Shown here: positions 15,081 to 23,403 of the stretch, one piece after another
How positions within the stretch are numbered: position 1 is the stretch's first letter
Layout of the letters: each line of letters begins with the position of its first letter
Source: a virus
IMG/VR virus record: IMGVR_UViG_3300027971_000171
Location: 1 to 29,288 of that record
DNA: 29,288 nt
Reading direction: 5' to 3' (one strand)
Made by a program: the position numbers and the translations under genes
The notes under the pieces: model-generated
The model's database searches: none
The model's input: the letters and a program-made list of their open reading frames with translations, nothing else
What the model was told of the DNA's origin: nothing

Positions 15081-15440
15081 ATGGCTAAGATATTAGATAC
15101 TCGCAACAATATGGATCAAACAGTTAGAATTTTTGATTCATTCTATTCCTTTAACCTGGTTGTACCGGGTAATCAATATGATATTGTACATAGTTATTTT
15201 ACAAGTGTCTGTGCTACAAAAACTATTGCTAATAATTTCACCGCAGTAATGTTTAGAATAGCACAAGATACTGGTATTCCTGTACTTGACTTGTTGGATC
15301 AAATAAAAGGCAAGTCTAAAATGGAACTCAACCAAGTACTTGCTTATTATCTAAATAGTTTTAAAAGTAAAACTTCATTATATGGTATAGCAATTATACC
15401 CAAATCAAATCAACCGGTAGCACGTAACATCGTGTTATAA
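15081..15440 (+). CDS. Conserved small T4-like protein, probably virion assembly
   Basis: The 119-aa protein contains VRIFDSFYSFNLVVPGNQYD (residues 16-35), a helical FRIAQDTGIPVLDLLDQI middle and QVLAYYLNSFKSKTSLYGI, ending ARNIVL. I recognise this as a type of small protein found near the head and tail genes of T4-like phages, but I cannot name a function. It has no catalytic motif, Cys cluster or membrane segment. It starts 4 nt after a late-type octamer, with no ribosome site, and ends 2 nt before the gp4-like gene. Its position between tail-tube-type and head-completion genes suggests a late structural or assembly role. Confidence 0.65.
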   Translation: MAKILDTRNNMDQTVRIFDSFYSFNLVVPGNQYDIVHSYFTSVCATKTIANNFTAVMFRIAQDTGIPVLDLLDQIKGKSKMELNQVLAYYLNSFKSKTSLYGIAIIPKSNQPVARNIVL

Positions 15441-15442
15441 TC

Positions 15443-15880
15443 ATGGGTAATTGGGCACAAGGTATCTTCACCCCTAAAAACCCGCAAAAATATGTAGGGA
15501 AACATAAACCTAAATATAGGTCAGGATGGGAACTTACATTCATGACTTTTTGTGATACGCATAACAATGTTACTCATTGGGCTAGCGAAGCATTATCAAT
15601 ACCCTATCGTCATCCATTAGATGGTAAAGTACATAATTATATTCCTGATTTTTTTGTAGTCTACCAAAATAAATATGGCAAATCAATAGCTGAAGTTGTT
15701 GAAATAAAACCAAAAAAACAAAGCCTTATTGAAAGTCGTGGCGCAAGTGCAAAAGACAAAATGGTTGTTGCAATTAATCATGCTAAGTGGCAAGCAGCCA
15801 TGGCATATTGCAAGGCACAGGGTTATACCTTTAGAGTAATCACTGAGGATGACCTTTTTCGAAACGGTTCACGAAAGTAA
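15443..15880 (+). CDS. 4: Head-completion nuclease, gp4-like
   Basis: T4 gp4 is needed late in head completion before the tail joins. This 145-aa protein opens FTPKNPQKYVGKHKPKYRSG, the standard gp4 start (TPKNPxKYVG...YRSxWE). The PD-(D/E)xK-type site is visible: E30 in the SGWEL helix, D69 in IPDFFVVY, and E87-I-K89 in VVEIKPKKQ. This fold is shared with TnsA-type endonucleases. A KWQAAMAYCKAQGYTFRVIT end follows, typical of the family. It has no evident Shine-Dalgarno and starts 2 nt after the previous stop, so it is probably coupled. Its TAA overlaps the hairpin before the small-terminase gene. Confidence 0.9.
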   Translation: MGNWAQGIFTPKNPQKYVGKHKPKYRSGWELTFMTFCDTHNNVTHWASEALSIPYRHPLDGKVHNYIPDFFVVYQNKYGKSIAEVVEIKPKKQSLIESRGASAKDKMVVAINHAKWQAAMAYCKAQGYTFRVITEDDLFRNGSRK

Positions 15881-15892
15881 ATAAATACTTTC
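15873..15892 (+). promoter_or_regulatory. Late-type motif inside a 7-bp hairpin at a stop-start junction
   Basis: GAAAGTA (15873-15879) pairs perfectly with TACTTTC (15886-15892) around an AATAAA loop; the ATG at 15893 follows at once. AATAAATA spans 15880-15887, and the gp4 stop codon (15878-15880) lies in the left arm. RNA from this motif would start at or near the ATG without the left arm. No Shine-Dalgarno is visible. Confidence 0.5.
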
Positions 15893-16372
15893 ATGAATAA
15901 AAAATTAGAAGAATTATTTGAATTACCTCAGCATGAGATTGATAATCTAGCTGTTCCTATTCCTGATAACGCAGACTTAGTTATCACAGAAACATTAGAT
16001 AACATTGAAAAGATTGAGAATGCATTACCTCAGGTTCGTGGATTGGACATGGCTGACGGGGAAATGGATGAACTTGCTGGACTAGCAACAAGCAGTTACA
16101 AAGACTTAATGGATTTGGGTATGCAAGTTGATAGTAGATTTGCTAGTGAAATATTTAATAGTGCAAGTAGTATGTTGGGACATGCTATTACTGCTAAAAC
16201 AGCTAAGATAAACAAGAAATTAAAAATGATTGAATTGCAGTTGAAAAAAGCACAACTAGACCAAAAGATAAGCAAAACAGAAGATATCCCAAACACTCCT
16301 TTAGGTGAGGGTAAAACGCTAGACCGTAATGAGTTACTCAAGATCCTCTCCACTAAAACAAATGAAAAATGA
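15893..16372 (+). CDS. 16: Probable small terminase subunit, gp16-like
   Basis: The 159-aa protein (T4 gp16 is 164 aa) is helical and acidic at the N-terminus. A central segment DELAGLATSSYKDLMDLGMQ (about 62-81) leads to SRFASEIFNSASSMLGHAIT. A Lys-rich coiled coil, KINKKLKMIELQLKKAQLDQ (about 104-123), follows. In T4 gp16 the central domain makes the ring that stimulates the large terminase. The size, the helix arrangement and the tail with a short basic coiled coil fit that family, and the phage-like ASSMLGHA...KLKMIELQLKKA layout is what I associate with T4-like small terminases. The large terminase is not in this window, so the call stays moderate. Its TGA overlaps the next late motif. 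Confidence 0.6.
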   Translation: MNKKLEELFELPQHEIDNLAVPIPDNADLVITETLDNIEKIENALPQVRGLDMADGEMDELAGLATSSYKDLMDLGMQVDSRFASEIFNSASSMLGHAITAKTAKINKKLKMIELQLKKAQLDQKISKTEDIPNTPLGEGKTLDRNELLKILSTKTNEK

Positions 16373-16378
16373 TAAATA
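16371..16378 (+). promoter_or_regulatory. Late-type promoter motif GATAAATA
   Basis: The octamer overlaps the stop codon of the small-terminase gene and lies 19 nt before the ATG at 16398, with AGGA (16387-16390) as ribosome site. Confidence 0.6.
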
Positions 16379-16397
16379 ATTAATACAGGAATAAAAA

Positions 16398-17021
16398 ATG
16401 AAAAGCCTAAAACAATACATAGTAGAAAGTGTTCATACATACAATTACACTATCAAAATTGCCGGCGAAATTGACAAGAACTTCTTAGATATGTTTAAAT
16501 ACAATCTAAACAAGTTTGATCCAGTCAAGATTAGCGACCCGGTACGTACTCCTATTCAAAAGAGTCCATATGGATTCCCGAATTTAGAGAATGAAGCTAT
16601 ATCAATCATTAAAGCTGAGTTTAGATACCCAGCCACAGAACCAATGATTCAGCAGATTGCACAGTTACTAGGTTACAATGTTAACATGGTACGTGTAGTT
16701 GGTACTGATTTTGATGATAGCATTGATAGTGAACAAGTAGGATATGAAAATGAAATGAGTCATAGTCCATTACTAAATCATGGTGAATTAGAAGAACAGC
16801 CTGGTGCTAAAGAAGCAAGTAAAGCATATGGTGATTCATATTTACAATCAATTAAAGACCAGGCTAAGGGTTCTAAAATTGATACTCCATACGCAGGCAA
16901 GAAAACTCCGGATGCGTTTGATCCATTCAAGCCATATCTAGATGATAAAAAATTGGGAGATAAAAGCCCAATGACACAAATTACAAGACCACCGAAGCCA
17001 AAAACTGGCGCAATGGTTTAA
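16398..17021 (+). CDS. Probable prohead core / internal head protein
   Basis: The 207-aa protein starts MKSLKQYIVESV: a short amphipathic leader followed by IVE, which fits the (I/L)xE cut site of the T4 prohead protease gp21. Many T4-type core proteins carry such leaders. Residues about 14-100 form a compact acidic-basic domain (YNYTIKIAGEIDKNFLDMFK, FGFPNLENEAISIIKAEFRY-like strand-helix-strand). The remainder is low-complexity and disordered, rich in Lys, Pro and Asp (GKKTPDAFDPFKPYLDDKKL). It follows the small terminase and lies before the large core-like gene in the same late block. It could alternatively be a minor virion protein. The protease in this phage was not seen in the window. 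Confidence 0.5.
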   Translation: MKSLKQYIVESVHTYNYTIKIAGEIDKNFLDMFKYNLNKFDPVKISDPVRTPIQKSPYGFPNLENEAISIIKAEFRYPATEPMIQQIAQLLGYNVNMVRVVGTDFDDSIDSEQVGYENEMSHSPLLNHGELEEQPGAKEASKAYGDSYLQSIKDQAKGSKIDTPYAGKKTPDAFDPFKPYLDDKKLGDKSPMTQITRPPKPKTGAMV

Positions 17022-17038
17022 TTATTAAGGAAAATAAA

Positions 17039-19540
17039 ATGGATTTCAAAAGTTTATTAAAATCATTAGACCAGTTAAATGAGGCAGAAACAACACACAC
17101 TAAAACTGGCTTAGTTCACAAGGGTGATTATGGTCGTCAGTTTGACACTGATGACGAAGGTAATCCTGTAGTTAAAAAAGAAAAAAGTACAGAGCCTAAA
17201 AAGCGTGGCGCACCTGTAAAAGCCGATAAGCCATTAACAGGTAAAAACGATCCTAAGAAACAAAAAGTAGGTGACATTTTTGGCCGTACTACTGGTGAAG
17301 TACCAAAAGGTAAAAAAGGTATGCAACACACTCCAATGAAAGATGCTGATAAAGAAGAAAAGAAAGCTGAAAAAGCTGAAAAGAAAGCATCACTAAAAGA
17401 TTGGATTGAAACAGTTGATAGCAACATGATTGCAGAAGCAGGTCTAGCCGTGCAACCAATTGGTAAACCAGGTCAAAATTTTATGATTAAAGACCCAGCT
17501 AATCCATCAGCATCAGCAATTACAACTAGCAATCCAGCAGTTATAGATGCCGCTAAAAAGGGTGAATTATCAATGCAAAAACCAGGTGCAACACCAAGTA
17601 GCACTCAAGTTGGTGCAATGAAAGAAGACGAATTAGATGAAAAAATTGAAGGTGGTATTAAATTAAATCCTGAGAAAAAGGGTATGTTTGATGGTAAAAC
17701 TAAATCAGAGTTAATGTCACAATATAACAAACTAAAAGCAAGTGGCCCACATAAATTGGGTAGTTCAGAAAGCACTAAAATGAAAGAATTAGCATTTGCT
17801 ATTCGTGCTAAAAGTGGTTGGGGTAAAGTTAAAGAAGCTGAAGCACCACAAGGCGCACAGTCAAGCCCGATTAGTAATGGCGGACGCAGTGACACATTCT
17901 TAGAAGGTCGTACAAAAGCTGACGATAAAGCTGAAAAAGCAGGTAAGAAAGTTACTAAAGATTTAGAATACGATATGAAACATAAAGGTAAAGATGACAA
18001 TAAGGCTGAAAAGGCTGGAAAGAAAGTTACCAAAGACATTGAGTATGATGAAAAGAAAAAGAAAAAAGCAGTTAAAGAAAACAGAGACCATCATTTAAAA
18101 GCAGCCTATCATGAAGGTAAAGCACATGGTTTAAGCAAGCAGCCATATAACTGCCGTCATGATGATATGGAAGAAGCAAGACAATACCACGAAGGTTACA
18201 AGTGTGGTCTTGATGAGTGCTATGGTCAAATGCCGATATTAGGTCGTACAAGAGTTGGTGAAATGGGACCAGGCTCAGAAGTTGATGATATGGCTAGTTT
18301 TGGTGCTCATACACCTGAATTAGATGAAATGGATAAAACTGCTTACATGAAACAACAGGCAATTAAGACACCAGGTGATACATTCAAAGCGTTTGGTCAG
18401 ACAATGCATGATAAAGATGTATTAGATGAATTTGCGTTTGAATCATTAGATAATCAATTAAATTCACTATTAAGTGAAGGTTTAACTGTTAGTATCAGCA
18501 AAGGTCAACAAGGCGCTCCTGATTCAGTAAGTGTAAATGCACAAGACAGTGAAGCTGATATGTTATTAGACATTATTAAACAAGCTGGTTTAGGCGTGTT
18601 TGGTGGTGAAGATAAGGCAGTGGTAGATAGCCCAGTTGGTTCACGTGCTATCGGTGGCATTGAAGTAGTTGATGACCATGATGGCATGATGTCATTAATG
18701 AAAAGACTAAGTGGTCAAGAACAAAGTTCACATGACTATGAAAAAGAAGAAGGTCATGGCCATGACCATGCAGAACACGGCCATGAAACTTGCAATGAGT
18801 GCGGTATGTACGAATGTGAATGCCCAAGTGATAAAGAAATGGTCGATGAAGTAGAATCAGAAGACCAAATGACTTATAAAGTTGCTGAAGAAGGTCAGCC
18901 ACAGAATCCACCAGACAACGGTTCTGCAAACTCAATAAATGATGAGCAAGGTAATGCAGCCGCTAATCAAGCATTAGCTACAGCAGATGCCGAACAAAAT
19001 GCTGATACTAAGCAAGTAAATGTATCTGAGGAAGAGGAAGAATGTCCAACATGTCATCACAAAAAATGTGAATGTGACGAAGAAAAAGTAGAAGAATCAT
19101 TTACATTCGAAAGTCTTTACAAGAAATTAACATGGTTGTCAGAAGAATCAACTAGTGAAAAAGATGATAAGGCAGAAAGAGCCGCTAAAAAAGTTGCTAA
19201 GGATATCGAATATGACGAAGGTCATAAAGGTAAAGACGATAACAAAGCAGAGAAGGCTGGCAAAGAAGTAAAGAAAGATATTGAATACGATGACAAGAAA
19301 GATAAGAAACTTGACGAGTGGGCAAATGATGCAGGTCCAGGCAAATCAGTATCAGATACTACATTTGAACAAGACATTGATTTTATGACTAAAATCATTA
19401 GTGGTGGTTTGAACAAGCCTAAGTCAACTGGTCAAACAACAATTCCTGTTATTGCTGGTCAAGGCAAGCGCACAGGTGTGAGCGAATCAAAAATGTTAAA
19501 TGAATCAGTTAGTGATTGGAAAAAATTAGCTGGTATTTAA
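17039..19540 (+). CDS. Large multi-module probable prohead core/internal head protein
   Basis: This 833-aa, Lys/Glu/Asp/Gly-rich, mostly disordered protein has short leader MDFKSLLKSLDQLNEAE (an LNE site near residue 15) and ends LNESVSDWKKLAGI, features of T4-type core proteins cut by gp21-like protease. Modules in order: a basic KKRGAPVK stretch near 57-64; a LNPEKKGMFDGKTKSELMSQ domain near 207-260; AEKAGKKVTKDIEYDE repeats at about 297-345; a YHEGKAHGL...YHEGYKCGLDEC domain (about 349-392) resembling ribosome modulation factor; a His-rich stretch and CNECGMYECEC at about 570-595; CPTCHHKKCEC at 668-678; a second copy of the repeats at about 707-758. It follows AAGGA and precedes a strong terminator. 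The role is inferred, not proved. Confidence 0.5.
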   Translation: MDFKSLLKSLDQLNEAETTHTKTGLVHKGDYGRQFDTDDEGNPVVKKEKSTEPKKRGAPVKADKPLTGKNDPKKQKVGDIFGRTTGEVPKGKKGMQHTPMKDADKEEKKAEKAEKKASLKDWIETVDSNMIAEAGLAVQPIGKPGQNFMIKDPANPSASAITTSNPAVIDAAKKGELSMQKPGATPSSTQVGAMKEDELDEKIEGGIKLNPEKKGMFDGKTKSELMSQYNKLKASGPHKLGSSESTKMKELAFAIRAKSGWGKVKEAEAPQGAQSSPISNGGRSDTFLEGRTKADDKAEKAGKKVTKDLEYDMKHKGKDDNKAEKAGKKVTKDIEYDEKKKKKAVKENRDHHLKAAYHEGKAHGLSKQPYNCRHDDMEEARQYHEGYKCGLDECYGQMPILGRTRVGEMGPGSEVDDMASFGAHTPELDEMDKTAYMKQQAIKTPGDTFKAFGQTMHDKDVLDEFAFESLDNQLNSLLSEGLTVSISKGQQGAPDSVSVNAQDSEADMLLDIIKQAGLGVFGGEDKAVVDSPVGSRAIGGIEVVDDHDGMMSLMKRLSGQEQSSHDYEKEEGHGHDHAEHGHETCNECGMYECECPSDKEMVDEVESEDQMTYKVAEEGQPQNPPDNGSANSINDEQGNAAANQALATADAEQNADTKQVNVSEEEEECPTCHHKKCECDEEKVEESFTFESLYKKLTWLSEESTSEKDDKAERAAKKVAKDIEYDEGHKGKDDNKAEKAGKEVKKDIEYDDKKDKKLDEWANDAGPGKSVSDTTFEQDIDFMTKIISGGLNKPKSTGQTTIPVIAGQGKRTGVSESKMLNESVSDWKKLAGI

Positions 19541-19557
19541 TTATATCTAGCAATTAT

Positions 19558-19586
19558 AAAATACCCGGGTTACCGGGTATTTTTTT
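19558..19586 (+). terminator. Strong rho-independent terminator
   Basis: ATACCCGG (19561-19568) pairs with CCGGGTAT (19573-19580) around GTTA, extended by AAA/TTT pairing, and is followed by a T-run to 19586. It ends the late unit that closes with the large core-like gene, before the fibre promoter. Confidence 0.92.
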
Positions 19587-19608
19587 GGATACTTGTTTCT
19601 TAAAAAAC

Positions 19609-19616
19609 GATAAATA
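19609..19616 (+). promoter_or_regulatory. Late-type promoter motif GATAAATA for the fibre operon
   Basis: The octamer lies just after the terminator and 26 nt before the fibre ATG at 19643. The leader has only weak TAGG ribosome-site matches. It would drive the fibre, endolysin and following virion genes. Confidence 0.65.
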
Positions 19617-19642
19617 CTTTATGATTAGGTTAGGTATATAAC

Positions 19643-22600
19643 ATGGCACAACAAAATATAGATTTTGGATCATTCCCCGATGATCCATCCGCTGATGCAA
19701 TTAGAACAGCTTTTACAAAGGTACAAAATAACTTTAACCAGTTGTTTGGTGCTAATGCAAATTCAGCAGTACTTTCAATTAATAGAACACCCGGGGCCGG
19801 CGTTACTGTTAATTTCCCTACAGGTAATGTTGTAATATCAGCAAACATTGCATGTTTAAACCTATCTACTACATCACTAAGAATGGGTATTGGGTCTGAC
19901 AATACACGAAGCAATGTAACAGTTACTAGTTCTAGTCAAACATTAAATCTTGATATTAATCCAAATTTAGTTCAATCAAATTATTTTGCCGCAGTAAGCA
20001 ATGGATTATCAAGTTTCAACGGTATACTAACTGCAAATTCTAACAGCCAACCTAACATCACTTCAGTAGGCAATTTAACTGGTCTAAATGTAACCGGTAA
20101 TGCATCTTTTACTGGTTCTAATGTAAGTATCAGCAATGTAGCGAACTTACATATTCCCGGCGGTAGCGCAGGCTATGTATTAGCAACTACTGGAGCTGGA
20201 AATCTATTTTGGTCTTCTATCTCTACTGGTAACGGAACGCCAGGTGCTCCTCTAACAAGTGTACAATTCAATGACACAGGTGGATTTGGTGGTAGCGCAA
20301 ACTTTACATTTGATAGTGCAAACAATGTACTAACTCTTAATGGTAATATTGAAGCAAACAATATTATTGCAAATACTTTAGTTACACCTATCACTAGTAA
20401 TAGTATTACAGTAAGAGGACAACTTTTCGTAGATTGGCTAGACGGTAACGGACAGCCATTCCCAGGGGCAGGTATCGTAGCTAGTACAGCTAACATTTAT
20501 GACATAGGAACATCAGCTAACCGATTTGCTAATGCATATCTTAGCGGCAACATCACATCAGGTAATGCTGTTTTAGGTAATCTAGCAACTGCTAATTATT
20601 TCTCAGGCGACGGATCTTTATTAAGTAATTTAAGTTTAGGCAATGCAAGTGTTGGTACTGCTAATTTTGCAAATTACGCAGGCAATATAACAGTAAGTAG
20701 TCAACCCAATATAACAAGCCTAGGTAATTTAACAGGATTAATTGTTAACGGAACAGCAAACGTAACAGATTTTAATGCTTCAGGTAACATGGTAGTTGCT
20801 GGTAACTTAACAGTTCAAGGCAATGCAACGTACTATAACATAACTTCATTCAACGTTGAAGACCCTATCATATCAGTGGGTGGTGGTGTTAATGGTGCAC
20901 CATTAACATCTAATGATGGTAAAGACCGAGGAATAGAATTAAAATATTATACAACGACTCCGGTATCGGCATTTATGGGATGGGATACAGGTAACAGTGA
21001 ATTTGCATTTGGTAGTAATGTAACTATCAGCGCAGGTGAACTTGTAACATATAACAGTTTGGGAAATGCTCGTGGTTTAACTTGGTTAGGTAACATTAAT
21101 GGTAATTTTGCTGATATCGGAAATGCTAATTTAGGTAACACAGCAAATGCTAATTACTTCATTGGCAATTTACATGGTACTGCTAATACAGCAAGCATTG
21201 CAAATACAGTATCAACTAATGCACAACCTAACATTACAAGTGTTGGTACGTTAACCTCACTAGCAGTTACTGGTAATACAACTAGTGGTAATTTTATTGG
21301 TGCATTAGCTAATGGTAATAGTAACATTAGCATTGCCGCAGACAGTAACATTAATCTTAATGCTGTAGGTGTTAGCATAGCCAATATCACTGGCACAGGT
21401 ATTAACGTAGCAGGTACAGGTAATTTCACCGGCAACTTATCAGCAAGTGCATTGTATGGCCCATTATCTAATGGTAACAGTAATGTAAATATTGCTACAG
21501 CAAATGGTAATATAGTAATAACAGCAGTTGGCAACTCAGTATTAACTGTGTCAGGTACTGGTGCAAACATTACAGGTACAGCAAATGTTACCGGTACTGC
21601 AAACGTAGGTAACTTAAACACTTATATTGCAAACGCTTCATATCTAAAAGGTGATGGTAGTAATATTACTAACCTTAATATTACAGCAGGCACAAGTATT
21701 GTTAATGGTACAAGCAACGTAAGCATACCTGCATCAAATGGTAATGTAAACACCGTAGTCGCAGGAAACACTACATTAGTAGTTACTGGTACTGGTGTAA
21801 ATGTAGCAGGTACACTGAATGCTACCGGAATAATTACAGGTAATGGTAGTGGATTAAGTTCAATTGCTGGTGCTAACGTAACCGGTAATGTGGGAAATGC
21901 ACTGAATGCATATGCAGTAGCGGGTGGAAACGTTAGTGGTACAGTAGCAAATGCAACATATGCAGTAACAGCGGGTACAGCTTATTCAGTAAGCGCAGGT
22001 AATATATCAGGTACAGTAAACTTAGCTAACTATGCAACAACAGCCAACGCGGTAGCAGGTGCAAACGTTTCAGGTCAAGTAGGAAACTCATTAGTGTCTG
22101 GTACAGTTTATACTAATGCTCAACCTAACATTACTTCAGTTGGTACATTAACAAGTTTAGCTGTAACAGGTAATATAACAAATGGTAATGTTACTGGTGG
22201 TAATTTAGTAAGTGCTAATTATCTAACCGGCACATTAACAACTGCCGCGCAACCAAACATAACAAGTGTTGGTACATTAAGTTCACTAACCGTTACAGGT
22301 AATATCACTAGTGGTAATGCTAACTTGGGTAATTTAGCTAAAGCTAACTTCTTCCAAGGTGATGGTGGTTTATTAAGCAACTTAACTATATCAGCCGGTA
22401 GTTCAATTGTTAATGGTAATAGTAACGTAATTGTAACTGCAAACGGTAATGTTAATACATCAGTAGCAGGCAATGCAAATATATTAGTTATAACCGGTAC
22501 AGGTGCTAACGTAAGTGGAACATTTAATGCCTCAGGTAACATCACTGGTGCTAATATTACAGGTAACCATTATGGTGCAGGCAATAACTTATCAAACATT

Positions 22601-23392
22601 CAAGGTGGTAACGTAAGTGGAGCAGTAGCAAGTGCTACGAGTGCAACTACAGCAGGTACAGTAACAACAGCGGCTCAACCTAACATTACAAGTACAGGCA
22701 CATTGACAAGTTTAACTGTAAGTGGTAATGTGTCAGGCGGCAATATTACTACTGCAGGTCAGTTAGTGTCTAGTATTGCAAACGGAACTCCTCCAATCTT
22801 ACTTAATTCACGTACAAGAATTGCAAACTTAAATGCTGATTACATAGATGGTTATCAACCTTCATTGACCGCAACAGCTAATACTGCGGCAATTCGTGAT
22901 TCGAATGCTAGTATTACTGCTAATATATTCATAGGAAGTATTGCAGGTGCAAACGTAACTGGTACTGTGTCCAGTGCAACTACAGCGGCTACTGTAACAA
23001 CTAATGCACAACCTAATATTACAAGTGTTGGTACACTAACAAGTTTAAGTGCAGGAAACATTACGACAAGTCAGTTCATACTTCATTCTGTAACTACTGG
23101 TATAAGTGCATTTGGAACAAATCAAGCAACTGCAACAACATTAACAAAAGAAATCAATATAGTAAGTACAGTTACTAGTGGACAAGGTGTAGCATTGCCA
23201 ACAGCGGTAGCAGGTATGGTATTATACATTACTAACACTAGTGCAAATAGTTTATTAGTATATCCAGCTAGTGGTGGAACAATTAATACATTATCAGCTA
23301 ATGCAGCCTTGACACAAGCCGCAGGTGCAACACTACAATTTATAGCACCTACAACAACTCAGTGGTACTCAGTTGGTGCAACATACTCATAA
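19643..23392 (+). CDS. Long repetitive tail fibre / adhesin-like protein
   Basis: The 1249-aa protein starts AQQNIDFGSFPDDPSADAIR, TAFTKVQNNFNQLF, the usual virion-anchoring start of phage fibres of this kind. The body is a beta-rich Asn/Thr/Gly/Val/Ala repeat array. QPNITSxGxLtsLxVxGN occurs seven times (residues about 134, 352, 527, 826, 869, 1011, 1122), and NGNSNVxI/TGTGxNVAGT units recur several times. Such arrays form trimeric beta-helical shafts that reach and bind host surface sugars. The C-terminal about 100 residues (LLVYPASGGTINTLSANAAL, FIAPTTTQWYSVGATYS) are less repetitive and are the likely capping or receptor end. No chaperone or collagen Gly-X-Y repeat is seen. The many antisense frames inside it are products of its composition. 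Confidence 0.85.
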   Translation: MAQQNIDFGSFPDDPSADAIRTAFTKVQNNFNQLFGANANSAVLSINRTPGAGVTVNFPTGNVVISANIACLNLSTTSLRMGIGSDNTRSNVTVTSSSQTLNLDINPNLVQSNYFAAVSNGLSSFNGILTANSNSQPNITSVGNLTGLNVTGNASFTGSNVSISNVANLHIPGGSAGYVLATTGAGNLFWSSISTGNGTPGAPLTSVQFNDTGGFGGSANFTFDSANNVLTLNGNIEANNIIANTLVTPITSNSITVRGQLFVDWLDGNGQPFPGAGIVASTANIYDIGTSANRFANAYLSGNITSGNAVLGNLATANYFSGDGSLLSNLSLGNASVGTANFANYAGNITVSSQPNITSLGNLTGLIVNGTANVTDFNASGNMVVAGNLTVQGNATYYNITSFNVEDPIISVGGGVNGAPLTSNDGKDRGIELKYYTTTPVSAFMGWDTGNSEFAFGSNVTISAGELVTYNSLGNARGLTWLGNINGNFADIGNANLGNTANANYFIGNLHGTANTASIANTVSTNAQPNITSVGTLTSLAVTGNTTSGNFIGALANGNSNISIAADSNINLNAVGVSIANITGTGINVAGTGNFTGNLSASALYGPLSNGNSNVNIATANGNIVITAVGNSVLTVSGTGANITGTANVTGTANVGNLNTYIANASYLKGDGSNITNLNITAGTSIVNGTSNVSIPASNGNVNTVVAGNTTLVVTGTGVNVAGTLNATGIITGNGSGLSSIAGANVTGNVGNALNAYAVAGGNVSGTVANATYAVTAGTAYSVSAGNISGTVNLANYATTANAVAGANVSGQVGNSLVSGTVYTNAQPNITSVGTLTSLAVTGNITNGNVTGGNLVSANYLTGTLTTAAQPNITSVGTLSSLTVTGNITSGNANLGNLAKANFFQGDGGLLSNLTISAGSSIVNGNSNVIVTANGNVNTSVAGNANILVITGTGANVSGTFNASGNITGANITGNHYGAGNNLSNIQGGNVSGAVASATSATTAGTVTTAAQPNITSTGTLTSLTVSGNVSGGNITTAGQLVSSIANGTPPILLNSRTRIANLNADYIDGYQPSLTATANTAAIRDSNASITANIFIGSIAGANVTGTVSSATTAATVTTNAQPNITSVGTLTSLSAGNITTSQFILHSVTTGISAFGTNQATATTLTKEINIVSTVTSGQGVALPTAVAGMVLYITNTSANSLLVYPASGGTINTLSANAALTQAAGATLQFIAPTTTQWYSVGATYS
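20044..23060 (+). repeat. Seven-copy DNA-encoded repeat QPNITSxGxL in the fibre gene
   Basis: Near-identical units (such as CAACCTAACATTAC) start near 20044, 20698, 21221, 22117, 22246, 22672 and 23005. Each is preceded by Thr/Ala/Asn and followed by L-T-S-L and V-T-G-N. The later copies (21221 onward) are closest to each other, suggesting recent duplication within the gene. Confidence 0.8.
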
Positions 23393-23403
23393 GGAAAAAT
23401 ATT

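Noticed and set aside
15436-15441. TATAAT before the gp4-like gene as a sigma70 promoter
   Set aside because: There is no -35 match at 16-18 bp upstream and it is at a stop-start junction, so it is probably chance.
20044-23060. CRISPR-like array from the regular repeats in the fibre gene
   Set aside because: The repeats are in frame, unevenly spaced, encode a protein motif and vary at third positions, so they are coding repeats.
20173-23061. Long minus-strand frames (up to 155 aa) in the fibre gene
   Set aside because: The fibre's Asn/Thr/Gly/Val codons give few stops on the other strand, producing Leu/Pro/Val-rich frames; they repeat with the fibre repeats and have no promoter or ribosome site.
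23362-23403. Upstream in-frame start of the endolysin (14 extra residues)
   Set aside because: It begins inside the fibre gene, adds a non-family sequence, and the ATG at 23404 has AAGGA at proper distance.
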